From positions 1-12,304 of the forward strand of contig SFFP01000036.1 of the NCBI GenBank assembly GCA_004556875.1: a stretch of DNA of 12,304 nucleotides. The letters are read 5' to 3'. A program made the position numbers and the translations under genes. Source of the DNA: Ruminococcus flavefaciens. Its GTDB lineage: Bacteria; Bacillota_A; Clostridia; Oscillospirales; Ruminococcaceae. Every line of letters begins with the position of its first letter. Position 1 is the first letter of the stretch. This document shows positions 5,905 to 12,304 of this stretch, piece by piece. Below the pieces are notes generated by a model, which saw only the letters and a list, made by a program, of their open reading frames with translations, made no database searches and was not told the origin of the DNA.

Positions 5905-6897
5905 ATGAACGTCAAATCCGAATTGCTTGCAACTCTCGCAAACTCAAAAGGCAAGTTCATATCGGGTGCTGCCCTTGCGGAAAAGCTTGGTGTCAGCCGC
6001 AATGCTGTGTGGAAAGCTGTAAAATCTCTCGAAGCAGAAGGCTATTCCATAAGCTCAGTGACTTCTAAGGGCTACAGACTTAACGAGGATAATAACAGAC
6101 TTTCAGTAAATCTCATCGCTCCTCTCCTCAAAACTAAGGAGCTCGGACGCAATCTGAAAGTGTATGACGAGTTGGAATCCACAAATAATACGACTAAAGA
6201 GCTTGACTCGGAAGCCGCTCCAAATGGTACTACTATCGTCGCTGATAAACAGACCGCAGGCAGAGGACGTATTGGCAGGACTTTCGTTTCTCCTGCAGGG
6301 GTTGGACTTTATATGAGTACACTCATAAGACCCGAATTCAGCCTTGAATACGCCCCCATGATAACTGCCGCAGCCGCCTGTGCAGCCGCAGAAGCCGTCG
6401 AAAAGCTGTGCGGTGAGCCTGTAATGATAAAATGGGTAAACGACCTGTATATGAACGGCAAAAAAATATGCGGTATACTTACAGAAGCATCTTTTGGTCT
6501 GGAAATGCGTACTCTTGACTGTGCCGTTATCGGTATAGGCATAAATGTAAGAAGCGCAGGCGACAGCTTTGATGAAGAGCTTCACAGGATAGCTTCTTCC
6601 ATACAGGACGAAACAGGCGTTATACTCAACAGAAACGAGCTTTGTGCAGAAGTCCTCAACCGTCTTGAAGTATATCTCGGCAAGATAGTTGACAGAAGTT
6701 TTCTCGATGAATACAGAAGACGTGAACTTCTCACAGGACATTTGATAACGGCAAATGTGGGCAGAGAGATAATCGTCGGCGAAGCTATAGGCATAGACAA
6801 TAACGCAAATCTTATCGTAAAACTCATGTCGGGCGAGGAAAAACATCTTAGCTCGGGTGAAGCAAGTCTTTGCAGAATATCGGAGGATAAAGCATAA
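5905..6897 (+). CDS. birA: Bifunctional biotin ligase/repressor BirA
   Basis: BirA makes biotinyl-AMP and transfers biotin to the lysine of carrier proteins such as acetyl-CoA or pyruvate carboxylase subunits. Versions with an N-terminal DNA-binding domain also repress biotin genes. The 330-residue product is full length. Residues 1-65 form a winged helix-turn-helix (SGAALAEKLGVSRNAVWKAVKSL, then GYSISSVTSKGYRL). The catalytic domain has the ESTN start (91-94), the biotinyl-AMP loop GRGRIGR (119-125), KWVNDLYMNGKKICGIL (176-192) and VIGIGINV (208-215), and is followed by the small C-terminal domain. AAAGGA lies eight bases before ATG 5905. The frame is open upstream, but that part covers the terminator and promoter. 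No biotin synthesis or carboxylase gene is adjacent. Confidence 0.96.
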   Translation: MNVKSELLATLANSKGKFISGAALAEKLGVSRNAVWKAVKSLEAEGYSISSVTSKGYRLNEDNNRLSVNLIAPLLKTKELGRNLKVYDELESTNNTTKELDSEAAPNGTTIVADKQTAGRGRIGRTFVSPAGVGLYMSTLIRPEFSLEYAPMITAAAACAAAEAVEKLCGEPVMIKWVNDLYMNGKKICGILTEASFGLEMRTLDCAVIGIGINVRSAGDSFDEELHRIASSIQDETGVILNRNELCAEVLNRLEVYLGKIVDRSFLDEYRRRELLTGHLITANVGREIIVGEAIGIDNNANLIVKLMSGEEKHLSSGEASLCRISEDKA

Positions 6898-6954
6898 TTT
6901 TCAGCTTATTGCGGCAATATGCCGTAAAAATATAATATAGGGAGGTATGTCCGT

Positions 6955-7629
6955 ATGAGATATACAATTATTGGTCAGACAGTTCCTGCAGTTGAATGTG
7001 AACTCAATCAGGGAGAGTCAATGTACACACAGTCAGGCAGTATGATCTGGCAGACTCAGGGTATCAAAATGTCAACAAACGCAAGAGGCGGTCTTGGAAG
7101 AAGTCTCGGCAGAATGTTCACAGGCGAATCTATTTTCATGGCAAATTACACAGCTGAAATGCCGGGTGCAAAGGTAGCTTTCGGTTCTACTGTGCCGGGT
7201 TCTGTAGTACCTGTAAACATCTCTCAGGGCGGACTTATATGTCAGAAGGGTTCATTCCTCTGTGCTGAACAGACAGTCGACCTCAAGGCTGTATTCACAA
7301 AGAAATTCATGTCAGGTCTTTTCGGCGGTGAAGGCTTTATCCTCCAGCACCTCTTCGGTCAGGGCATGGCTTTCCTCGAAGTTGACGGTGATATGGTCGA
7401 AAGATACCTCAATCCGGGCGAAACACTTAAAGTAGATACAGGTAACGTAGTTGCTTTCGAGCCTACTATAAACTATGAGATAGAAACAGTAAAGGGGCTC
7501 GGAAATATCTTCCTCGGCGGAGAAGGTCTCTTCCTCACACGCCTTACAGGTCCTGGAAAGATAATCCTCCAGACTCAGAACTTCAACGACTTTGCAGGCA
7601 GAATTCTCTCAATGGGCGTTAAGAGATAA
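6955..7629 (+). CDS. AIM24 family protein (TIGR00266/PF01987 type)
   Basis: This 224-residue protein belongs to the AIM24 family of beta-rich, probably trimeric proteins. Eukaryotic AIM24 affects mitochondrial inner-membrane architecture; the bacterial role is not established. Family features seen are the early Gly/Ser core (SMYTQSGSMIWQTQGIKM), the Gly-rich loop GGLGRSLGRMFTGES, GSVVPVNIS, the central GFILQHLFGQGMAFLEVDGD, and the late GLGNIFLGGEGLFLTRLTGPGKIILQTQ. The protein is soluble, without a signal peptide or membrane segment. GGGAGG at 6940-6945 serves ATG 6955. It is about 57 bases after birA, with a small hairpin (CGGCA-ATA-TGCCG, 6912-6924) between them, so it may be co-transcribed with birA. 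Its stop overlaps the next small gene (TAATG), indicating translational coupling. Confidence 0.93.
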   Translation: MRYTIIGQTVPAVECELNQGESMYTQSGSMIWQTQGIKMSTNARGGLGRSLGRMFTGESIFMANYTAEMPGAKVAFGSTVPGSVVPVNISQGGLICQKGSFLCAEQTVDLKAVFTKKFMSGLFGGEGFILQHLFGQGMAFLEVDGDMVERYLNPGETLKVDTGNVVAFEPTINYEIETVKGLGNIFLGGEGLFLTRLTGPGKIILQTQNFNDFAGRILSMGVKR

Positions 7630-7772
7630 TGAAAAACTGGCTCATTACCATAGCTGTAGCAGTGATTTACCTGCTTTTCAGCATTTTTACGGGACTATGG
7701 GCACTGTCATGGATAATCTGGGTATTTTATGCAGTATACAGGATAGTTGACTATGTAAAGTCTCAGCAGTAG
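7629..7772 (+). CDS. 47-residue membrane miniprotein coupled to the AIM24 gene
   Basis: ATG 7629 overlaps the AIM24 stop codon by one base (TAATG) and opens a 47-codon frame ending in TAG at 7770-7772. The product begins MKNWL, is almost wholly hydrophobic through residue 40 with two likely membrane segments (about 4-20 and 22-38, separated by a Thr-Gly pair), and ends in a short polar tail DYVKSQQ. It has five aromatic Trp and several Tyr, typical of membrane-interface residues. There is no good ribosome site of its own, so it would rely on ribosomes finishing the AIM24 gene. I do not recognise the family. The combination of stop-start overlap, coherent membrane pattern and snug spacing makes it a likely real gene that length cut-offs would miss. 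Confidence 0.7.
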   Translation: MKNWLITIAVAVIYLLFSIFTGLWALSWIIWVFYAVYRIVDYVKSQQ

Positions 7773-7807
7773 CATCGGTTCTTTTTATCAGTATCGAGGT
7801 GAAATAT

Positions 7808-8068
7808 ATGTTTATTTATGGTATCCCCGTTATTGGATTACAGTATATGACCAACGGCACTGAACTTTTCCGCATGGCGGCTGAAAACAGATCCGCTCCC
7901 GTTTGGAAGGACGGAAAATGGCAGTGTGTCTGCGGAAAGAACAACGATACGAAATTCTGTCCCGACTGCGGTGCAAAAGCTCCCGTTAAGCCGTGGAAAT
8001 GCACCTGCGGAAAGGTCTGTGATACCAATTTCTGCCCTGACTGCGGCACTAAAGCCGTTAATCTTTAG
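7808..8068 (+). CDS. Small double zinc-ribbon protein
   Basis: The 86-residue product has a hydrophobic, non-charged start (MFIYGIPVIGLQYM) and ends in two similar zinc ribbons. The first uses Cys40, Cys42, Cys51 and Cys54 (CVCGKNNDTKFCPDCG); the second uses Cys65, Cys67, Cys76 and Cys79 (CTCGKVCDTNFCPDCG), with one extra Cys71. Each is Cys-x-Cys, eight residues, Cys-x-x-Cys, and the two are evidently duplicated. Such tails are common at the C-terminus of bacterial SPFH/virion-core-like and other membrane-linked proteins. Here the module is free-standing next to the AIM24 gene and the membrane miniprotein. GAGGTGA (about 7796-7802) serves ATG 7808; an in-frame GTG at 7799 lies inside that site and is unlikely. 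The function is unknown; structural or protein-protein contact is more likely than catalysis. Confidence 0.85.
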   Translation: MFIYGIPVIGLQYMTNGTELFRMAAENRSAPVWKDGKWQCVCGKNNDTKFCPDCGAKAPVKPWKCTCGKVCDTNFCPDCGTKAVNL

Positions 8069-8094
8069 GCAGCAGCCGTAAACCTGCAGCAGGG

Positions 8095-8112
8095 GGCGAT
8101 GTCTGCATCGCC
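8095..8112 (+). terminator. Hairpin after the zinc-ribbon gene, possible terminator
   Basis: GGCGATG (8095-8101) and CATCGCC (8106-8112) form a perfect 7-bp GC-rich stem with loop TCTG. ACTGCAAAATATATTAATTTT follows rather than a clean T-tract, so it is at best a weak or Rho-assisted end of the AIM24 transcript. Confidence 0.5.
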
Positions 8113-8145
8113 ACTGCAAAATATATTAATTTTACATTCAGGGTA

Positions 8146-8174
8146 TTGACAAAGTATTTTTTTCATTGTATAAT
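8146..8174 (+). promoter_or_regulatory. Consensus sigma-A promoter of the leuA T-box transcript
   Basis: TTGACA (8146-8151), a 17-bp spacer and TATAAT (8169-8174) match the consensus. Transcription should begin near 8181, immediately before the T-box leader. Confidence 0.92.
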
Positions 8175-8180
8175 ACAGTT

Positions 8181-8463
8181 AATGATTAAAAATGCGATGA
8201 AGGGAAACAAAGCTTGTATCATGTTTTCACAGAGAGCTGACGTAAGGTGAAAGTCAGCATACATATGCGAGAAATAACTCCTCCCTGAGCAGCCGACCCA
8301 AAGAAGTTTTCTTCAAGTAGGCTCGGACGGTCTCTCCCGTTACAGAGATATGCGTTGATCCGACGCAGATGAGTGGGTGTAATTCTTACATCAAGAAGAG
8401 TGGTACCACGGAGTATTATCGTAACTTCGTCTCTTCCATGCCGTGCATGGAGGAGACTTTTTT
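8181..8463 (+). ncRNA. T-box riboswitch, probably leucine-specific
   Basis: T-box leaders bind a specific tRNA; if it is uncharged, an antiterminator forms and the gene is transcribed. Stem I runs from about 8192 to 8290. Its base includes AGGGA (8201-8205) with TCCCT (8282-8286), then CTTGTAT with ATGCGAG, and its distal part has the typical CAGAGAGCTGACGTAAGGTG sequence. CTC (Leu) at 8278-8280 lies in the expected specifier-loop strand, but the loop borders were drawn by hand. Stem III is probably TGCGT/ACGCA (8351-8355, 8363-8367). The antiterminator is AAGAG (8396-8400), the bulge TGGTACC (8401-8407), ACGGAG (8408-8413), then CTTCGTCTCTT (8425-8435). The bulge would pair with a tRNA end ACCA, which fits tRNA-Leu. 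The leuA gene downstream agrees with leucine. Confidence 0.93.
8429..8463 (+). terminator. Terminator of the leuA T-box
   Basis: Bases 8429-8441 pair with 8445-8457 in a 13-bp stem with a single U-G pair and loop CGT, followed by six T (8458-8463). Its 5' arm shares GTCTCTT with the antiterminator, so the two forms exclude each other. Confidence 0.95.
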
Positions 8464-8512
8464 ATTTCCCCTCCCTGCAAACGGCAAAACGGATCAGAAT
8501 GGAGGTTTTTAT

Positions 8513-10177
8513 ATGAATAATGTCAACAAGTACACAAGACAATTCTTCGAAGCGCCTAAGACCGCGATGAAATGGACTCAGAGATCCTATGTGGACAAAG
8601 CTCCTGTATGGTGCAGCGTTGATCTCCGCGATGGAAATCAGGCTCTCATCGTCCCTATGAGTCTCGGCGAAAAGCTGGAATTTTTCCAGAAACTTGTGGA
8701 TATCGGTTTCAAGGAGATAGAAATAGGCTTCCCTGCCGCTTCTGAAACCGAATACGACTTCTGCCGTACTCTTATCGAACAGGACTTGATTCCCGATGAT
8801 GTTACTATACAGGTGCTGACACAGTCACGCGAGCATATCATCGAAAAGACCTTTGAGGCTCTGAAAGGCTGTAAGAACGCTATAGTACACCTCTACAACT
8901 CCACTTCCTTAGCTCAGCGCGAACAGGTATTCCGCAAGAGCAGGGAGGAAATAATAGATATCGCAGTTTTGGGCGCAAAGCTCTGCAAGGAATACCGCGA
9001 AAAATATGATGGAAACTTCCGCTTTGAGTATTCCCCCGAAAGCTTTACAGGCACAGAACCTGAATTTGCACTGGAGATTTGCAACGCTGTCCTCGATATA
9101 TGGAAACCTACTAAGGACGACAAGGTCATAATCAATCTCCCTGTCACCGTACAGCTCTCAATGCCCCATGTTTACGCAAATCAGATAGAGTATATGTGCG
9201 ATAATCTGAAATACCGCGAGAACGTCATAGTATCGCTCCACCCGCACAACGACAGAGGCTGTGCCGTTGCAGATACGGAAATGGGTCTGCTTGCAGGCGC
9301 TGACCGTGTCGAGGGAACTCTCTTCGGAAACGGTGAGCGCACGGGAAATGTGGACATCGTGACACTGGCTATGAATATGTACTCTCAGGGCGTAGACCCA
9401 CAGCTTGATTTCAGCGATATACCGTCTATATCCGAGCTTTACACAAGAGTTACGCGAATGAATATCTATGAGCGTCAGCCATATTCGGGAAAACTGGTCT
9501 TTGCCGCATTCAGCGGTTCACATCAGGACGCTATCGCAAAGGGCATGAAATGGCGCGAAGAGGGACATACTCAATACTGGACTGTCCCCTATCTCCCTAT
9601 CGACCCGGAAGACGTGGGAAGAGAATACTCCGCAGACGTTATCCGTATCAACAGCCAGTCGGGCAAGGGCGGTATCGGCTATATCCTCGAAACACGCTTT
9701 GGCTACAACCTGCCTAAGAAAATGCGCGAGAACGTGGGTTATCTCGTCAAGAGCATTTCCGACCACAGCCACAAGGAGCTTCTCCCGGACGAGGTATACC
9801 AGATATTCAAGACAAACTATGTGGATATCATAACCCCTATCGAGGTTACAGAGACCCACTTCGTACAGCGCAACGGCATTGAAGCGACTATCAGCTTCAA
9901 TTATAACGGCAGAAGAGTCACCGCAACTGATACAGGTAACGGTCGTCTTGACGCTGTCAGCAATGCTATACGCTCATATACAGGTACGAACTACAGCCTC
10001 AATACCTACACCGAGCACGCTCTGGAAGTGGGCTCAGCTTCAAAGGCTGTATCCTACGTGGAGATAATCGCTGGAAACGGCGAAAGCTTCTGGGGTACAG
10101 GCATTGATAACGACATCATCACATCTTCTGTAAAGGCTCTTGTCAGCGCAGTAAATAATATGCTGGCAAAGGCTTGA
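8513..10177 (+). CDS. leuA: 2-isopropylmalate synthase, long form (LeuA type 2)
   Basis: LeuA condenses acetyl-CoA with 2-oxoisovalerate to give 2-isopropylmalate, the first committed step of leucine synthesis, and is normally inhibited by leucine. The 554-residue product has the long form's N-terminal extension (KYTRQFFEAPKTAMKWTQRS) before the TIM-barrel catalytic domain. Metal and catalytic motifs are DLRDGNQAL (37-45), HPHNDRG (243-249, metal-binding His pair) and GTLFGNGERTGNVD (268-281). After a linker domain, residues from about 425 form the LeuA regulatory domain (with GNGESFWGTGIDNDIITSSVKAL near the end). GGAGG at 8501-8505 serves ATG 8513. The frame is open back to 8369, but that part is T-box RNA. 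It appears to be a single-gene transcript under the T-box; leuB, leuC and leuD are not adjacent. Confidence 0.97.
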   Translation: MNNVNKYTRQFFEAPKTAMKWTQRSYVDKAPVWCSVDLRDGNQALIVPMSLGEKLEFFQKLVDIGFKEIEIGFPAASETEYDFCRTLIEQDLIPDDVTIQVLTQSREHIIEKTFEALKGCKNAIVHLYNSTSLAQREQVFRKSREEIIDIAVLGAKLCKEYREKYDGNFRFEYSPESFTGTEPEFALEICNAVLDIWKPTKDDKVIINLPVTVQLSMPHVYANQIEYMCDNLKYRENVIVSLHPHNDRGCAVADTEMGLLAGADRVEGTLFGNGERTGNVDIVTLAMNMYSQGVDPQLDFSDIPSISELYTRVTRMNIYERQPYSGKLVFAAFSGSHQDAIAKGMKWREEGHTQYWTVPYLPIDPEDVGREYSADVIRINSQSGKGGIGYILETRFGYNLPKKMRENVGYLVKSISDHSHKELLPDEVYQIFKTNYVDIITPIEVTETHFVQRNGIEATISFNYNGRRVTATDTGNGRLDAVSNAIRSYTGTNYSLNTYTEHALEVGSASKAVSYVEIIAGNGESFWGTGIDNDIITSSVKALVSAVNNMLAKA

Positions 10178-10247
10178 TAAAATGCACAAATCAGCGTGCG
10201 AAATAATACTCATGCAGTAAAAAACTCATAAAATGTACTGTAACTTA

Positions 10248-10276
10248 TTGATTTTATCAGCTTGAAGTGATATAAT
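10248..10276 (+). promoter_or_regulatory. Sigma-A promoter of the ilvB leader
   Basis: TTGATT (10248-10253) and TATAAT (10271-10276) are 17 bp apart, with transcription expected near 10283. It is the only promoter I see before ilvB; the 48 bases between the leader terminator and the ilvB start have no promoter. The 70 bases between leuA and this promoter hold only weak hairpins. Confidence 0.8.
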
Positions 10277-10308
10277 TCAATTATATTATCAGTAAGGAGC
10301 GAAGAATA

Positions 10309-10416
10309 ATGAGAGCCGTATTCAAAAATTCAGGCAATGTCATTATTTCGAGTACAGTCATTATGATGTTTGGCTGTGGTCTCTTTTCGTTCTGTCCGAA
10401 AGGCGCTCTTGCCTGA
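10309..10416 (+). CDS. 35-residue ORF in the ilvB leader, candidate leader peptide
   Basis: AAGGAG (10294-10299) lies nine bases before ATG 10309, which opens a 35-codon frame ending in TGA (10414-10416). It sits between a good promoter and an intrinsic terminator upstream of ilvB. The middle reads NVIISSTVIMMF, with Val11-Ile12-Ile13 and Val17-Ile18. The end has two Cys and finishes PKGALA. Total Ile, Val and Leu content (8 of 35) is about average for a protein, so enrichment is not the argument. The argument is position, the clustered Val/Ile codons, and overlap of its codons with an RNA arm (10388-10396) that competes with the terminator. It could instead be a small hydrophobic protein in its own right. 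Confidence 0.65.
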   Translation: MRAVFKNSGNVIISSTVIMMFGCGLFSFCPKGALA

Positions 10417-10468
10417 TATATAGATGTATGTCAGTTTATGCAATGAAGCTTTACCCTCCGACAGAATG
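10388..10468 (+). promoter_or_regulatory. Candidate antiterminator helix of the ilvB leader
   Basis: CGTTCTGTC (10388-10396) can pair with GACAGAATG (10460-10468) in nine pairs, one of them G-U, extended past one C-C mismatch by GA with TC (10398-10399 with 10457-10458). The 3' arm takes part of the terminator's 5' arm and its loop, so both cannot form. The enclosed RNA holds another stem, CTGATATAT/GTATGTCAG (10413-10421, 10426-10434), that overlaps the leader stop codon. A third pairing, TCAGGCAA (10330-10337) with TTGCCTGA (10409-10416), excludes that stem. Confidence 0.5.
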
Positions 10469-10487
10469 CCGGAGGGTCTTTATTTTT
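10453..10487 (+). terminator. Intrinsic terminator in the ilvB leader
   Basis: ACCCTCCG (10453-10460) and CGGAGGGT (10470-10477) form a perfect GC-rich 8-bp stem around a nine-base loop, followed by CTTTATTTTT. It stands between the leader ORF and ilvB with no promoter after it, so transcription of ilvB needs read-through. Confidence 0.88.
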
Positions 10488-10525
10488 AGGAAAATAGTCA
10501 ACAATAAGGAAAAGGATTGGACATT

Positions 10526-12208
10526 ATGGAAATATCAGGTGCAAAAATAGTTATTGAAACTCTGATAGAACAGGGCTGTGATACCATATTCGGCTACCCC
10601 GGTGGTCAGGTCATAGACCTGTTTGACGAGCTTTATACCGCACGCGACCGTATCAGACACGTAATTTCTGCCCATGAAGAGGGCGCGGCTCACGCCGCTG
10701 ACGGATATGCAAGAGCAACAGGAAAGGTTGGTGTTGTCATCGCCACATCGGGTCCCGGTGCAACAAACCTTGTAACAGGCATAGCTACTGCACATCTTGA
10801 TTCTGTGCCCATAGTTGCTATCACAGGCAACGTGTCATGTGAGCTTATCGGACGAGACAGCTTTCAGGAAGTGGATATCGTCGGCGTTACAATGCCTATA
10901 ACAAAGCACAACTTCATCGTAAAGGACATAGGCGAGCTTGCGGATACTCTCCGCACAGCCTTTAAAATAGCCAAATCAGGCCGCCCGGGCCCTGTACTTG
11001 TTGATATCCCTAAGGACGTACAGGTCGCAAAGTACGAATTTGAGGCAAACGCTCAGCCTGTGATACCTTATCCGCTCACATTTGCGTCTGAGGAAAAGCT
11101 TGCAAAGGCGGCTGAGCTTATAAACAGCGCCGAAAGACCGTATATCTACTTCGGCGGCGGTGTTATCAGCGGCAAAGCTTCCGCACAGGTAATGGCTCTT
11201 GCGGACAAGATAGACGCAGTAATGGGCTGCTCACTTATGGGACTTTCCGCTGTCCCCCACGACCACCCACGTTTCCTCGGTATGCAGGGTATGCACGGAC
11301 ATTACGCCTCGTCAATTGCTGAGAATGAAGCCGACCTCGTCATCGCTCTCGGAGCAAGATTCAGTGACCGCGCTACAGGCAACAACGGCAGATTTGCAAA
11401 GAACTGCCGCATAATCCATATCGACATTGACGGCGCAGAGCTTCAGAAAAATATCCCTGCCGACCTTGCTATTCGCGGCGATATCAACGATTCTGTTTCA
11501 AGACTTACGGCTATGGCAGAAGAGCAAAGCCACCCTCAGTGGAGAGAACGTATCGCTCAGCTCAGAGACGAGGAAAAAAAGCGCACTGCTTCTGCTCGCA
11601 GAGAGGTCAGCGGCACTATCGTTCCATATGACATTGTTGATACAGTCAGTGCAGCTGCTCCCGATGACAGCATTATCGTTACGGATGTTGGTCAGCACCA
11701 GATGTGGACTGCTCAGCGCTATCCGCTGAAAAAACCGCGCACATTCCTTACAAGCGGCGGTCTCGGCACTATGGGATATGGTCTCGGAGCAGCAATAGGA
11801 GCTTCCATAGCTACAGGCAAAAGAGCCATACTCTTCACAGGCGACGGCAGCTTCGGCATGAATCTCAATGAGCTTGCTACCGCTGTTTCACAGGAGCTTC
11901 CTATAACCATCATCGTTATGAATAACGGCGTTCTCGGCATGGTTAGACAGTGGCAGACACTTTTCTATGACAAACGCTATTCAAACACTACCTTTGACCG
12001 CAAGACAGATTTCACAAAGGTCGCCGAAGCCTTCGGCGCTAAGGGCGGTCATGCGTCAAGCAAAGAAGAGCTTGAAAAGCTTACAGCCGAAGCTTTCTCA
12101 TGCAGCGGACCTTTCCTTATCGACTGCGCAGTTGACAGCAACGAACTGGTTCTTCCCATGCTTCCCACTGACGGTTCGGTAGATAATATCATTACAGAGA
12201 TAAAGTGA
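10526..12208 (+). CDS. ilvB: Acetolactate synthase, large (catalytic) subunit
   Basis: This thiamine-diphosphate enzyme joins two pyruvates to acetolactate, or pyruvate with 2-oxobutyrate, the first common step of valine, leucine and isoleucine synthesis. The 560-residue product is full length. Visible features: GYPGGQVIDLFDEL (24-36); Glu51 in AHEEGA, the conserved ThDP-activating glutamate; SGPGATNL (75-82); the central FAD-binding-type domain with RFSDRATG (278-285); and the ThDP/Mg motif from GDGSFGMN (439-446) to NNG (466-468). The C-terminal MLPTDGSVDNII is typical of biosynthetic rather than catabolic AlsS enzymes. AAGGA lies nine bases before ATG 10526; an in-frame TTG at 10517 is too close to that site. 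Expression probably depends on the upstream leader terminator. The regulatory subunit ilvN is not seen in the 96 bases that follow. Confidence 0.97.
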   Translation: MEISGAKIVIETLIEQGCDTIFGYPGGQVIDLFDELYTARDRIRHVISAHEEGAAHAADGYARATGKVGVVIATSGPGATNLVTGIATAHLDSVPIVAITGNVSCELIGRDSFQEVDIVGVTMPITKHNFIVKDIGELADTLRTAFKIAKSGRPGPVLVDIPKDVQVAKYEFEANAQPVIPYPLTFASEEKLAKAAELINSAERPYIYFGGGVISGKASAQVMALADKIDAVMGCSLMGLSAVPHDHPRFLGMQGMHGHYASSIAENEADLVIALGARFSDRATGNNGRFAKNCRIIHIDIDGAELQKNIPADLAIRGDINDSVSRLTAMAEEQSHPQWRERIAQLRDEEKKRTASARREVSGTIVPYDIVDTVSAAAPDDSIIVTDVGQHQMWTAQRYPLKKPRTFLTSGGLGTMGYGLGAAIGASIATGKRAILFTGDGSFGMNLNELATAVSQELPITIIVMNNGVLGMVRQWQTLFYDKRYSNTTFDRKTDFTKVAEAFGAKGGHASSKEELEKLTAEAFSCSGPFLIDCAVDSNELVLPMLPTDGSVDNIITEIK

Positions 12209-12236
12209 GACCTGCAAATAAAAGTCAAGGGGTAAA

Positions 12237-12304
12237 ATGAAAGTTTCACATAACTTTCACAGAAGAAAAACAGGTACGACAATAAGACCGCGGAAGCGGT
12301 CTGA
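12237..12304 (+). CDS. Possible start of a short or truncated ORF after ilvB
   Basis: AAGGGG (12227-12232) is followed four bases later by ATG 12237, and the frame stays open for 22 codons to the window edge. The residues begin MKVSHNFHRRKTGTT and are very basic, unlike the start of IlvN. The frame runs through the hairpin at 12285-12302. It may be a short peptide, the start of an unknown gene, or chance. Confidence 0.25.
   Translation, partial: MKVSHNFHRRKTGTTIRPRKRS
12285..12302 (+). terminator. Hairpin at the window edge, possible ilvB terminator
   Basis: AGACCGC (12285-12291) and GCGGTCT (12296-12302) form a perfect 7-bp stem with loop GGAA. The window ends two bases later, so a T-tract cannot be checked. 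Confidence 0.45.

Noticed and set aside
6909..6936. Promoter TTGCGG/TATAAT before the AIM24 gene
   Set aside because: The spacer is 16 bp and the -10 matches, but the start would fall inside the ribosome site at 6940-6945, and a small hairpin lies in the spacer; read-through from birA is simpler.
8369..8512. N-terminal extension of LeuA from the open frame starting at 8369
   Set aside because: This stretch is T-box antiterminator and terminator RNA; ATG 8513 has a proper GGAGG and gives the usual LeuA N-terminus.
10283..10487. ilvB leader as a second T-box or a known metabolite riboswitch
   Set aside because: No TGGNACC bulge, no AGAGAGC-type stem I element, and no riboswitch core I recognise; the region is occupied by a translated-looking ORF.
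1..12304. Mobile elements, CRISPR arrays, tRNA or rRNA genes
   Set aside because: No transposase or integrase motifs, no regularly spaced repeats, and no tRNA or rRNA sequence seen on either strand.

Overview
The window looks like a chromosomal segment from a low-to-moderate GC Gram-positive Clostridia, most likely Ruminococcus or a near relative. This is inferred from strong AGGAGG-type ribosome sites, sigma-A promoters with 17-bp spacers, heavy ATA use for Ile, a T-box leader, HPr with both His15 and Ser46, and a SpoIVB-type protease. There are no rRNA, tRNA, CRISPR or transposon features.

Layout. 1-426 is the 3' end of a uracil permease gene whose codon use differs sharply from everything after it. 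461-3162 is a rimM/trmD block (ribosome maturation and tRNA m1G37 methylation), unusually interrupted by two genes for unrecognised membrane or membrane-anchored proteins. The first of these looks frameshifted at a run of six A. 3163-3523 is an AT-rich regulatory gap with two palindromes and a consensus promoter driving HPr (3530-3802). A two-way terminator separates HPr from the convergent spoIVB (3861-5087, minus strand). 5193-5720 encodes a four-helix membrane protein, followed by its terminator and the promoter of birA (5905-6897). 6955-8068 is a compact cluster: an AIM24-family protein, a 47-residue membrane miniprotein that overlaps it by one base, and a double zinc-ribbon protein.

The last third is branched-chain amino acid synthesis. 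A consensus promoter and a T-box leader (8181-8463) precede leuA (long-form 2-isopropylmalate synthase, 8513-10177). ilvB (acetolactate synthase large subunit, 10526-12208) has a different kind of leader: promoter, 35-codon ORF, and an intrinsic terminator before the gene. By hand I find a 9-bp helix (10388-10396 with 10460-10468) that would compete with that terminator, so a translated-leader attenuator is plausible. Two neighbouring genes of one pathway would then be controlled by two different RNA mechanisms: direct tRNA sensing for leuA and ribosome position for ilvB. This is the most interesting unexplained signal in the window.

The window ends in a short open frame and a hairpin just after ilvB, both cut off. 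All calls come from reading the sequence; no database search or folding program was run.
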